Positions 1 through 8,557 of a stretch of 64,000 bases of DNA are shown in pieces. The notes under the pieces were generated by a model. The model saw only the letters and a list, made by a program, of their open reading frames with translations, had not been told where the DNA came from and did not search any database. The stretch is taken from contig NZ_LMEP01000008.1 in NCBI RefSeq assembly GCF_001426405.1, forward strand, positions 1-64,000, written 5' to 3'. Source of the stretch: Streptomyces sp. Root1304 (GTDB taxonomy: Bacteria > Actinomycetota > Actinomycetes > Streptomycetales > Streptomycetaceae). The number at the start of each line of letters is the position of its first letter. Within the stretch, counting starts at the first letter, position 1. The translations under genes were made by a program, and so were the position numbers.

Positions 1-97
1 GGAAACGCCCGGTTACATTCCGAACCCGGAAGCTAAGCCTTTCAGCGCCGATGGTACTGCAGGGGGGACCCTGTGGGAGAGTAGGACGCCGCCGAAC
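1..97 (+). rRNA. rrf: 5S ribosomal RNA, 3' part (5' end outside window)
   Basis: The first ~97 bases match the 3' three quarters of actinobacterial 5S rRNA: the CCGAACCCGGAAGCUAAG segment, the GAUGGUACUGCA loop-E region and the closing GGGAGAGUAGGACGCCGCC helix are all visible. The gene is cut by the window edge, so the rest of an rrn operon should lie to the left. A strong hairpin follows directly. The exact mature 3' end is set by family knowledge to within a few bases. Confidence 0.95.
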
Positions 98-105
98 AAT
101 TCTTC

Positions 106-150
106 AGGACCCCTGGTCCCAGCGTTCACGCTGGGACCAGGGGTCCTTTT
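106..150 (+). terminator. Rho-independent terminator of the rRNA operon
   Basis: A perfect 19-bp stem (106-124 with 129-147) encloses a 4-nt loop TTCA and is followed by a T-run that continues as TTTTGTTTTTT. It starts about 10 nt after the 5S end. It is one of the few hairpins in the window with a real U-tract. Confidence 0.93.
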
Positions 151-235
151 GTTTTTTGCTTGACTTTTTCCGATGCGCGGCCGAGTGCCGGCTGCGCGAG
201 AATGACTGCAGTACCCGAAGACAGGAGTCACACCG

Positions 236-2458
236 ATGTCCACCAACTCTCCCGACGACCGTCCGGAGCGCGAGCCGCGTCGCAGGGACGGTGCCGGTGG
301 CGACCGGGGCGGCTTCCGTGGGCCGCGCCGTGACGACAACCGTAGCGGCGGGGGTGGCTTCCGTCGCGACGACAACCGTGGCGGCGGCGGCTTCCGCCGG
401 GATGACAACCGTGGTGGCGACAGCCGTGGCGGTGACAACCGCGGTGGTGACAACCGTGGTGGTGGCTTCCGCCGCGACGACCGTGGCGGGGACAACCGTG
501 GTGGTGGCGGCGGCTTCCGTCGCGACGACCGTGGTGGCGACAACCGTGGTGGTGGCTTCCGCCGGGATGACAGCCGTGGTGGCGACAGCCGTGGCGGTGA
601 CAACCGTGGCGGTGGCGGTGGGTTCCGTCGTGACGACCGTCGTGATGAGCGTCCGTCGTCGTTCCGTCGTGACGAGCGTCCCTCGTACGGTCAGCGTGAC
701 GACCGTGGCGGCGACAACCGCGGCGGTGGGTTCCGTCGCGACGACCGCGGCGGCGACAACCGCGGCGGTGGGTTCCGTCGCGACGACCGTGGCGGGGACA
801 ACCGCGGCGGTGGCTTCCGCCGTGACGACCGTGGCGGGGACAACCGTGGCGGTGGCGGCGGCTTCCGCCGCGACGACCGTGGTGGCGACAACCGTGGTGG
901 TGGCTTCCGCCGGGATGACAGCCGTGGTGGCGACAGCCGTGGCGGCGGTGGCTTCCGCCGTGACGACCGTCGTGACGAGCGTCCCTCGTCGTTCCGTCGT
1001 GACGAGCGCCCCTCCTACGGTCAGCGTGACGACCGTGGCGGCGACAACCGCGGCGGTGGCTTCCGTCGTGACGACCGTGGCGGGGACAACCGTGGCGGTG
1101 GCGGTGGCTTCCGTCGCGATGACCGCGGCGGTGACAACCGTGGCGGCGGTGGCTTCCGCCGTGACGACCGGCGTGATGAGCGTCCCTCGTCGTTCCGTCG
1201 TGACGAGCGTCCCTCCTACGGTCAGCGTGACGACCGTGGCGGCGACAACCGCGGCGGTGGCTTCCGTCGCGACGATCGGCGTGACGAGCGTCCCTCGTCG
1301 TTTCGTCGTGACGAGCGTCCCTCCTACGGTCAGCGTGACGACCGTGGCGGCGACAACCGTGCCGGCGGCGGCTTCCGCCGTGACGACCGCCGTGATGAGC
1401 GTCCGTCGTCGTTCCGTCGTGACGAGCGTCCCTCCTACGGTCAGCGTGACGACCGCGGCGGCGGCTTCCGTGGCCGTGACGACCGGGGCGGCGACCGCGG
1501 CGGCTTCCGTGGCCGTGACGACCGGGGTGGCGACCGCGGTGGGTACCGTGGCCGTGACGACCGGGGTGGCGACCGCGGCGGGTACCGTGGCCGTGACGAC
1601 CGCGAGCGCGGCGACCGCGCGCCCATCAAGCGTCTGCCGATCCCGCCGGAGGTCACCGGTGACGAGATCGACCCGGATGTGCGCCAGGAACTGATGAGCC
1701 TGCCCAAGGGGCTCGCCGAGGACGTCTCGCGCAACCTGGTCATGGTCGCCCAGCTGATCGACGAGGACCCCGAGCAGGCGTACGGGTACTCGCGCGTCGC
1801 CCTGCGGCTCGCCTCCCGTGTCGCCGCCGTGCGCGAGGCCGCCGGCTTCGCCGCGTACGCCACGCAGAAGTACTCCGAGGCGCTGGCCGAGTTCCGTGCC
1901 GCCCGCCGCATGAGCGGTGGCGTGGAGCTGTGGCCCGTCATGGCCGACTGCGAGCGCGGCCTCGGCCGGCCCGAGCGTGCGCTGGCCATGGCCGGCGAGC
2001 CCGAGGTGCAGAAGCTCGACAAGGCCGGTCAGGTCGAGATGCGGCTCGTGGCCGCCGGCGCCCGCCGGGACCTCGGACAGCTCGACGCGGCCATCGTGAC
2101 GCTGCAGAGCCCCGAGCTGGCTTCCAGCGCCGTGCACCCGTGGACCGCGCGCCTGCGGTACGCCTACGCCGACGCCCTGCTGGCCGCCGGCCGCGAGACC
2201 GAGGCGCGCGAGTGGTTCGCCAAGGCCCTCGAGTCCGACAAGGACGGGGCCACGGACGCCTCGGACCGCCTCGCCGAGATGGACGGGGTCGAGTTCGTCG
2301 ACGCGTTCGACGAGTCGGAGGAGGAGTCCGAGGAGGTCTCCGACGCGATCGTCGAACTGGACGACGACGAGGATGACGAGGATGACGAGGACGACGACAT
2401 CCTCGACGACGGCCTCGACGAGGACGTGCGGGACGACAGCGCCGGCGACAAGAGCTGA
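236..2458 (+). CDS. TPR-containing protein with a long RGG/GGDNRGGGFRRDD repeat domain
   Basis: 740 aa, ATG with AGGAG 8 nt upstream. Three parts are visible. Residues ~15-460 are low-complexity and highly basic: tandem RDDRGGDNRGGG-type units, with the block RRDERPSSFRRDERPSYGQ occurring five times, then four RGRDDRGGDRGG units. Residues ~465-690 are helical and TPR-like (EDPEQAYGYSRVALRLASR, QKYSEALAEFRAARR). The tail is acidic (runs of D and E near residues 700-735). RGG/FRR repeats are typical of RNA-binding or condensate-forming disordered regions, while TPRs bind proteins. The gene lies about 140 bp after a 5S rRNA terminator. Homologues with TPR domains and shorter repeats are known in Streptomyces; no function is assigned. 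A ribosome- or RNA-related role is inference. Confidence 0.85.
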   Translation: MSTNSPDDRPEREPRRRDGAGGDRGGFRGPRRDDNRSGGGGFRRDDNRGGGGFRRDDNRGGDSRGGDNRGGDNRGGGFRRDDRGGDNRGGGGGFRRDDRGGDNRGGGFRRDDSRGGDSRGGDNRGGGGGFRRDDRRDERPSSFRRDERPSYGQRDDRGGDNRGGGFRRDDRGGDNRGGGFRRDDRGGDNRGGGFRRDDRGGDNRGGGGGFRRDDRGGDNRGGGFRRDDSRGGDSRGGGGFRRDDRRDERPSSFRRDERPSYGQRDDRGGDNRGGGFRRDDRGGDNRGGGGGFRRDDRGGDNRGGGGFRRDDRRDERPSSFRRDERPSYGQRDDRGGDNRGGGFRRDDRRDERPSSFRRDERPSYGQRDDRGGDNRAGGGFRRDDRRDERPSSFRRDERPSYGQRDDRGGGFRGRDDRGGDRGGFRGRDDRGGDRGGYRGRDDRGGDRGGYRGRDDRERGDRAPIKRLPIPPEVTGDEIDPDVRQELMSLPKGLAEDVSRNLVMVAQLIDEDPEQAYGYSRVALRLASRVAAVREAAGFAAYATQKYSEALAEFRAARRMSGGVELWPVMADCERGLGRPERALAMAGEPEVQKLDKAGQVEMRLVAAGARRDLGQLDAAIVTLQSPELASSAVHPWTARLRYAYADALLAAGRETEAREWFAKALESDKDGATDASDRLAEMDGVEFVDAFDESEEESEEVSDAIVELDDDEDDEDDEDDDILDDGLDEDVRDDSAGDKS
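296..1620 (+). repeat. Intragenic degenerate tandem repeat encoding RGG-type sequence
   Basis: About 1.3 kb of imperfect in-frame repeats, built from GGTGGCGACAACCGTGGCGG-like units and a longer unit encoding RRDERPSSFRRDERPSYGQ, seen five times (near 640, 970, 1170, 1290 and 1400). Units differ by synonymous changes and by insertion of one or two Gly codons, so this is an old and actively varying coding repeat, not a CRISPR array. The periodicity keeps other frames open and creates long false ORFs. Confidence 0.9.
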
Positions 2459-2477
2459 CGCGGTCCGTAAGTGAGAG

Positions 2478-2510
2478 AAGGGCGGCACCCCTCCGGGGGT
2501 GCCGCCCTTT
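2478..2510 (+). terminator. Terminator hairpin after the RGG/TPR gene
   Basis: Perfect 12-bp stem (2480-2491 with 2496-2507), loop TCCG, flanked by AA and TTT. It sits between the convergent TPR and DUF1015 genes and can serve both. Confidence 0.85.
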
Positions 2511-2528
2511 CTCGTTTCCTGGGACCGG

Positions 2529-3824
2529 TCAGTCCAGCGCGAGGCTTCTCAGGACCAGGCCGGTCGCGGGCTTCGGGCCGAAGCTGGTCGACTTGCGGGG
2601 CATCGTGACGCCCTGGCGGGCGAGGTCCCGTACGACCTCCTCGCGCACCGGGTGCATGAGGACCGCCGTACCGCCGCGGCGCTCCGCCTGGGCGACCGCG
2701 GCCTGCGTGTCGTGGATGTAGGCGATGTCCTCGGGGGCGTCCGGGATGCCCCAGACGTGCTCGAGGAGCGTGGCGTGCAGCACCGTCGCGTCCAGGGTGC
2801 GCCAGGCCTCCGGGCGGTCCGCGCGGATCGTGCGGTCGAGGAGGGCGGGATCCGGGCGGTCGACGAGGTGGAAGGTGCCGTCGCCCGCGAGGAGGAAGGC
2901 GTTCCCCTCGGCCGTGGCGGCCTCCAGGGCGGCCAGGGCGTCCGGCAGGGCCCCCTCGATCCGGCGTACCCGGAAGGAGTCGCCCAGGGCCGCGAGGGCG
3001 TCGGCGACCGGCAGCCGGTTGAGGAGACGGTGGATGGCGCGGACCCGCAGCGGGTAGCGGGCCGTGTCGATGAGGAGGACCAGGCCGTGGTTCCAGGGGC
3101 CCGGCGAGGCGTGCTCCTCGCGGAGGCGGAGATAGGTCGCCCAGCGGTGGTGGCCGTCGGCGATCAGCGCCTGGTGGTGGCGGAGCTCGGCGGCGACGAC
3201 GGCCTGCTCGGCCGGGTCCGTCACCGCCCACAGCCGGTGCTGGAAGCCGTCCTCCGTGGTGGTGGAGAGCAGCGGCTCGCCCTGGACGGCCCGCTCGATG
3301 ACCTCGTCCGCGCCGCTGGACTCCCGCCCGACATAGGTGAGGAGCAGGGGCTCCAGATTGGCGGCGGTCGTCCGCATGAGGGCCGCCCGGTCCTCGACGA
3401 CGTGCGGCATGACGTCCTCATGGGGGAGGACCACGCCCTCCGCCGGGGTCGACAGCTCCAGGGCGCCGATGACGCCGCGCTGGAGGATGCCGTCGCCGTG
3501 CTGCTCGTACACGTAGAGCGTGGGCTCCGGGTCGGGGGCGAGGACGCCGTCCGCGAGCCAGCGGTCGAGGGTGACGGCTGCCTTGCGGTGGCGGGTGCCG
3601 GCGGTGATCGCCTGCGGGAGGATCAGCCGGACGATGTTGTGGGGGTCGGCCGACTCGAGATGGAGGAGTCCGTCAGGTCGGACGACGACGTCGTAGGGGG
3701 GAGACGTCACGGCGGCGAGGCTGCCGACCCGCTCGGGGACGTACCGGAGTCCACGGAACGGGGCCAGGCGCAGCCCTGCGGTGTCGGCGCGGACGTCGGC
3801 GGCCGCGTGACCTGAGGTGTTCAT
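2529..3824 (-). CDS. DUF1015 family protein
   Basis: 431 aa from the ATG at 3824, placed where the family-like N-terminus begins (NTSGHAAADVRADTAGLRLAPFRGLRY). The protein carries hallmarks of the DUF1015 family: the early RLAPFRGLRY and TSPPYDV segments, then a central IADGHHRWATYLRLREE motif and the C-terminal GVTMPRKSTSFGPKP block. The family is widespread and linked in some bacteria to serine kinase-like (SerK) activity; the HHR-containing motif is present. It is convergent with the TPR gene, and only ~80 bp separate its start from the divergent HAD gene, so they likely share a promoter region. No substrate can be read from the sequence. Confidence 0.85.
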   Translation of the reverse strand: MNTSGHAAADVRADTAGLRLAPFRGLRYVPERVGSLAAVTSPPYDVVVRPDGLLHLESADPHNIVRLILPQAITAGTRHRKAAVTLDRWLADGVLAPDPEPTLYVYEQHGDGILQRGVIGALELSTPAEGVVLPHEDVMPHVVEDRAALMRTTAANLEPLLLTYVGRESSGADEVIERAVQGEPLLSTTTEDGFQHRLWAVTDPAEQAVVAAELRHHQALIADGHHRWATYLRLREEHASPGPWNHGLVLLIDTARYPLRVRAIHRLLNRLPVADALAALGDSFRVRRIEGALPDALAALEAATAEGNAFLLAGDGTFHLVDRPDPALLDRTIRADRPEAWRTLDATVLHATLLEHVWGIPDAPEDIAYIHDTQAAVAQAERRGGTAVLMHPVREEVVRDLARQGVTMPRKSTSFGPKPATGLVLRSLALD

Positions 3825-3906
3825 CTCGTCATCGTATGTGGGGGACGGGCATGAGCGATGATCGGGGGAGCGGGGGATTTCCACCCGGTGAAGCGAGGAG
3901 TGCGCG

Positions 3907-4977
3907 GTGACGGTGCGGGACGGCCGGGGACGGCAGGACATCGGCGGGAATCGGCCGGGCGGCAGCGCGCTGCCGCTGAGCGATGCGTACGACACGGCCC
4001 TCCTCGATCTGGACGGGGTCGTGTACGCGGGCGGCGAGGCGGTGCCGCACGCCGTCGAGGCGCTCGGGGTGGCCAGGGCCGGCGGGATGCACCTGGCGTA
4101 CGTCACCAACAACGCGCTGCGGACGCCGGACGCGGTCGCCGCGCACCTCACGGAGCTGGGCGTGCCCGCCGAGGCCGGGGACGTCATCACCTCGGCGCAG
4201 GCGGTGGCCCGGCTGATCGCCGACGACGTGCCGGCGGGCTCCCGGGTCCTCGTCATCGGCGGCGAGGGACTCCGGGTCGCGCTGCGCGAGCGGGGGCTCG
4301 TGCCCGTGGACTCGGCGGAGGACGGGCCGGTGGCGGTCGTCCAGGGGTACGGCGGGCCCGACATGCCCTGGGCGCGGTTCGCGGAGGCGAGCTACGCGGT
4401 GGCGCGGGGGCTGCCCTGGTACGCCTCGAACACGGACCTGACGATTCCCGGGGCGCGGGGGATCGGGCCGGGGAACGGGGCGGCGGTGGAGGTCGTACGG
4501 ATCGCCACCGGCGGCCGGACGGAGCCGAAGGTGGCGGGGAAGCCGCTGCCGCCGATGCACCGCGAGACGGTGCTGCGGACCGGAGCGCGACGGCCCCTGG
4601 TGGTCGGGGACCGGCTGGACACCGACATCGAGGGCGCGTTCAACGGCGGGGTCGACTCGCTGCTCGTGCTGACCGGGGTGACGGACGTGCCGCAGCTGCT
4701 GAACGCCGTTCCGGAGCACCGGCCGACGTATGTGTCGGCCGATCTGCGGGGGCTGCTCGTGGCCCAGCCGGAGGTCGTCGCCGACGGGGACGGCGGGTTC
4801 GTGTGCGGCGGCCGGCGGGCCACGGTGAGCGGGGGCGAGCTGGTGCTCGACGGCGGCGACGCGGCCGGTGCGGACGTGATGGACGGGGTGCGGGCGCTCT
4901 GCGGGGCCGCCTGGGCCGCCGCCGACGCCGGTGCGGTGCCGGACGCCACGAAGGCGCTGGCACGACTCGGGATGTGA
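3907..4977 (+). CDS. HAD-IIA family hydrolase (NagD-like sugar/nucleotide phosphatase)
   Basis: 356 aa, GTG start with GAGGAG 6 nt upstream. HAD motif I is seen as LLDLDGVVYAGG, motif II as YVTNNALRTP, and motif III/IV as the late GDRLDTDIEGAFNGGVDSLLV. A large C2-type cap lies between motifs II and III, as in NagD and phosphoglycolate phosphatases. It is a soluble Mg-dependent phosphatase of unknown substrate. The C-terminal ~80 residues go beyond the core fold. The stop codon abuts an iron box that belongs to the next gene, so the two are probably not one regulatory unit. Confidence 0.85.
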   Translation: MTVRDGRGRQDIGGNRPGGSALPLSDAYDTALLDLDGVVYAGGEAVPHAVEALGVARAGGMHLAYVTNNALRTPDAVAAHLTELGVPAEAGDVITSAQAVARLIADDVPAGSRVLVIGGEGLRVALRERGLVPVDSAEDGPVAVVQGYGGPDMPWARFAEASYAVARGLPWYASNTDLTIPGARGIGPGNGAAVEVVRIATGGRTEPKVAGKPLPPMHRETVLRTGARRPLVVGDRLDTDIEGAFNGGVDSLLVLTGVTDVPQLLNAVPEHRPTYVSADLRGLLVAQPEVVADGDGGFVCGGRRATVSGGELVLDGGDAAGADVMDGVRALCGAAWAAADAGAVPDATKALARLGM

Positions 4978-4996
4978 ATTGGGTAGGCTAACCTAA
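4978..4996 (+). promoter_or_regulatory. Iron box (DmdR/IdeR-type operator)
   Basis: The 19 bp directly after the upstream stop match the DtxR-family consensus TTAGGTTAGGCTAACCTAA at 16 of 19 positions, with a perfect right half. It lies 36 bp before the ATG chosen for the ABC ATPase, where it would cover the promoter. Iron-dependent repression is inferred from the motif and the gene type. Confidence 0.85.
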
Positions 4997-5031
4997 CTTC
5001 AATGGGGCTGAGGGTATACGGGAGCACGGGC

Positions 5032-5889
5032 ATGGACGGTCGGCAGCAGCGCCTGAGCGCGGAATCGGTCACCCTCGCGTACGAGCAGCGGGTCATCGCC
5101 CGCGAGCTGTCCGTCGAGATCCCCGACCACTCGTTCACCGTCATCGTCGGGCCGAACGCCTGCGGCAAGTCGACCCTGCTGCGGGCCCTCTCCCGGATGC
5201 TGAAGCCCAGCCAGGGGCGCGTCCTGCTCGACGGGCAGTCGATCCACGCGCTGCCCGCGAAGAAGGTCGCCAAGACCCTCGGTCTGCTGCCGCAGACCTC
5301 CGTCGCGCCCGACGGCATCACCGTCGCCGACCTCGTCGCCCGCGGCCGCTACCCGCACCAGGGGCTGCTGCGGCAGTGGTCCCCCGAGGACGAGCGGATC
5401 ACCCGGGAGTCGATGGAGGCGACCGGGGTCGCCGAACTGGCCGAGCGGTACGTGGACGAACTGTCCGGCGGCCAGCGCCAGCGCGTCTGGATCGCCATGG
5501 CGCTCGCCCAGCAGACCCCGCTGCTGCTGCTCGACGAGCCGACCACGTACCTCGACATCCAGCACCAGATCGACGTCCTCGACCTGTGCGCCGAACTGCA
5601 CGAGACCCAGGGGCGGACGCTCGTCGCCGTCCTGCACGACCTCAACCACGCGGCCCGGTACGCGACCCACCTCATCGCCGTCCGCGACGGCGCGGTGGTC
5701 GCCGAGGGGCCGCCGGCCGAGGTCGTGACCGCCGAGCTGGTCGAGCGGGTCTTCGGGCTGCGCTGCCAGGTCATCGACGACCCCGAGACGGGCACGCCGC
5801 TGGTCGTACCGGCGGGGCGCAGGGCGCGGGTGCCGCGGGCCGGGGGGCCGCCGGAGGCGGTGGCGCAGGAGCCCGCCCTGCGGAAGTGA
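5032..5889 (+). CDS. Iron-siderophore ABC transporter ATP-binding protein (FecE/FepC type)
   Basis: 285 aa. I chose ATG 5032 over ATG 5002 because GGGAG lies 8 nt before it and the earlier start almost touches the iron box. Motifs in order: Walker A GPNACGKST, Q-loop LLPQTSVAPDGITV, signature LSGGQRQR, Walker B LLLLDEPTTYLD and H-loop VLHDLNH. The sequence is typical of ATPases for ferric siderophore, haem or B12 importers. No permease or binding-protein gene lies nearby, so it either serves permeases encoded elsewhere or is shared between systems. The iron box upstream fits an iron-starvation role. Confidence 0.9.
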   Translation: MDGRQQRLSAESVTLAYEQRVIARELSVEIPDHSFTVIVGPNACGKSTLLRALSRMLKPSQGRVLLDGQSIHALPAKKVAKTLGLLPQTSVAPDGITVADLVARGRYPHQGLLRQWSPEDERITRESMEATGVAELAERYVDELSGGQRQRVWIAMALAQQTPLLLLDEPTTYLDIQHQIDVLDLCAELHETQGRTLVAVLHDLNHAARYATHLIAVRDGAVVAEGPPAEVVTAELVERVFGLRCQVIDDPETGTPLVVPAGRRARVPRAGGPPEAVAQEPALRK

Positions 5890-6001
5890 GGGTTCCGGCG
5901 CCCGCGCCGGCCGGGTCGTACACCGCCCGGAGCCGTACACCTCTGGAGCGGGGAGCCGGGGCCCGTGCCTCCCCAGCAGGGAGCCGGCGGCCGTGCGTCC
6001 G

Positions 6002-6349
6002 CTAGAGCAGCGAGCGGAGCCTCAGCAGGTCGCGGAAGCCCGCCTCCAGCTTCAACCGGCCCGACGCCCAGGCCTTCGCGAAGTTCAGTTCGCCGCCCAC
6101 CATCGCCACCAGGTCGTCGCCGGTCATCGCCAGCCGGATCTGGGCCTTGGACCTCGGCGGGCCCTCCACCGTGGACTCGACATGGATCCGGCCGTCCGCG
6201 AGACGGCCCGTGAACGTGCTGTCCAGGTCCGTGACGTGGCAGCTCAGCGTGCGGTCGAGCGCGGCCGCCCCGCGCACGTCGCCGTCCGCCCGTGCGAGGT
6301 TGTCCGAGAGCTTCTCGAGTGCGCCGCGGCACTCCGTGATCGTCGCCAT
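6002..6349 (-). CDS. SCP2 sterol-binding domain protein
   Basis: 115 aa, ATG at 6349. The whole protein is one SCP2-like fold: an N-terminal segment with LSCHVTDLDSTFTGRL, then GRIHVESTVEGPP, RLAMTGDDLVAMVGGELNFAKAW and a C-terminal amphipathic helix with GRLKLEAGFRDLLRLRSLL. Members bind lipids or other hydrophobic ligands in the cytoplasm. It is divergent from a small acidic protein (6393) and the tlyA cluster. A 112-bp GC-rich gap separates it from the siderophore ATPase. Confidence 0.85.
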   Translation of the reverse strand: MATITECRGALEKLSDNLARADGDVRGAAALDRTLSCHVTDLDSTFTGRLADGRIHVESTVEGPPRSKAQIRLAMTGDDLVAMVGGELNFAKAWASGRLKLEAGFRDLLRLRSLL

Positions 6350-6392
6350 CGCCGTCGACCGTACCCCAGGGGTTCGCGGTAGCGTCGTGGCC

Positions 6393-6683
6393 ATGAACGA
6401 CGCGATGCCCGAGCCCCCGGACGCGGAGCCCGTACCGGAGCAGGCGGACGCGGTGGACCCGCGGGACGCCCACGAGCCCGCCGGGGCCGCCCCGCTCGGG
6501 GTCGAGCGGGAGCCCACCGGGCATCCCGGGGTCGACGCCCACCTGGCGCGTCTCGCCGAGGTGGACGACCTCCCGGCGGACGGACACCTGGAGGTGTACG
6601 AGGATGTACACCGTGGACTGCGTGCCGAGCTGACCTCGCTCGACGCGCACCCCGCCCCCCGTCCGCACGAAAACAGGAGCTGA
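6393..6683 (+). CDS. Small acidic conserved hypothetical protein
   Basis: 96 aa, ATG. Rich in E, D, A and P in the first half (PEPPDAEPVPEQADAVDP), then a more ordered stretch HPGVDAHLARLAEVDDLPADGHLEVYEDVHRGL. It resembles the small proteins often found just upstream of tlyA in actinobacteria. The stop lies 7 bp before the tlyA start, so it is very likely the first gene of the tlyA-nadK-recN operon. I do not recognise a function. Confidence 0.7.
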   Translation: MNDAMPEPPDAEPVPEQADAVDPRDAHEPAGAAPLGVEREPTGHPGVDAHLARLAEVDDLPADGHLEVYEDVHRGLRAELTSLDAHPAPRPHENRS

Positions 6684-6690
6684 ACCGAAC

Positions 6691-7502
<812 letters not shown>

Positions 7503-7506
<4 letters not shown>

Positions 7507-8426
7507 GCTCAACGGCAACAGCACCAGAGACCGCACCACGTACTGTCTTCCTGCTCGCGCACACCGGCCGGCCGGCCGCGGTGCGCAGCGCCGAACTGGT
7601 GGTCCTCGGGCTGCTGCGCTGCGGCATCGGCGTCCGCGTCCTGGAGGCCGAGGCGGCCGACCTGCCGCTGCCGCCGTCCGTCGAGAAGGTGCCGGAGGCC
7701 TGCTCCGACGCGCTCGACGGCTGTGAACTCCTCGTCGTCCTCGGCGGCGACGGCACCCTGCTGCGCGGGGCGGAGTTCTCCCGCGCCTCCGGCGTCCCGA
7801 TGCTCGGCGTCAACCTCGGCCGGGTCGGCTTCCTCGCCGAGGCCGAGCGCGACGACCTCGACAAGGTCGTCGACCGGGTCGTGACCAAGGCCTACGAGGT
7901 CGAGGAGCGGATGACCCTCGACGTCGTCGTGTACGAGAACGGCGACGTCCTGCACCGGGACTGGGCGCTCAACGAGGCGGCCGTCCAGAAGGTGTCCCCC
8001 GAACGGATGCTGGAGGTCGTCCTCGCGATCGACGGGCGCCCCGTGACCGGCTTCGGCTGCGACGGGGTGATCTGCGCGACACCGACCGGATCCACCGCGT
8101 ACGCCTTCTCGGCGGGCGGCCCGGTCGTCTGGCCCGAGGTCGAGGCGCTGCTCATGGTCCCGATCGGGGCCCACGCCCTCTTCGCCAAGCCGCTGATCAC
8201 CACCCCCGAGTCGGTGCTCGCCGTCGAGGTCGAACCGCACACCCCGCACGGGGTGCTCTGGTGCGACGGGCGGCGGACGGTGGAACTCCCGGCGGGGGCG
8301 CGGGTCGAGGTGCGGCGGGGTGCCGTGCCGGTCCGGCTCGCCCGGCTGCACCACGCCTCCTTCACGGACCGGCTCGTCGCCAAGTTCGCGCTGCCCGTCT
8401 CCGGGTGGCGGGGCGGGGCCCGCTGA
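7503..8426 (+). CDS. nadK: NAD kinase
   Basis: 307 aa from a TTG start that overlaps the tlyA stop (TTGA), with GGAAGGA 5 nt upstream. This start gives SSTATAPETAPRTVFLLAHTGR, as expected for the family; an upstream ORF extension would run into tlyA. The NAD kinase motif GGDGTLLRGAEF is present, as are LGVNLGRVGFLAE, NEAAV and the TPTGSTAYAFSAGGP substrate loop. It phosphorylates NAD to NADP in the cytoplasm. Position between tlyA and recN is the usual actinobacterial order. Confidence 0.94.
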
Positions 8427-8557
8427 GACCGCTCCGTACGGGGCGGGCCGGGGCCCCTCCGCACGGAGCGGGCCTCGGCCTCCCGCGGGCCGGAACGATC
8501 GGCGCGCCGGAGGGTTACGCCCGGGGGTGATGTCGCGTCGCGGCAGGGAAACCTCGT

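Noticed and set aside
296..1620. Repeat array that might be taken for CRISPR
   Set aside because: Units are in frame, variable in length, and have no unique spacers.
51..2488. Long open frames on both strands across the repeat region (51-1694 plus, 104-2488 minus)
   Set aside because: They are by-products of the periodic GC-rich repeat. The products are runs of Val/Thr/Ala with no family likeness, while the 236-2458 frame has a good RBS, TPR domain and normal codon bias.
3858..4991. 377-codon plus-strand ORF over the HAD gene
   Set aside because: Arg/Gly-rich nonsense; the HAD motifs are in the other frame.
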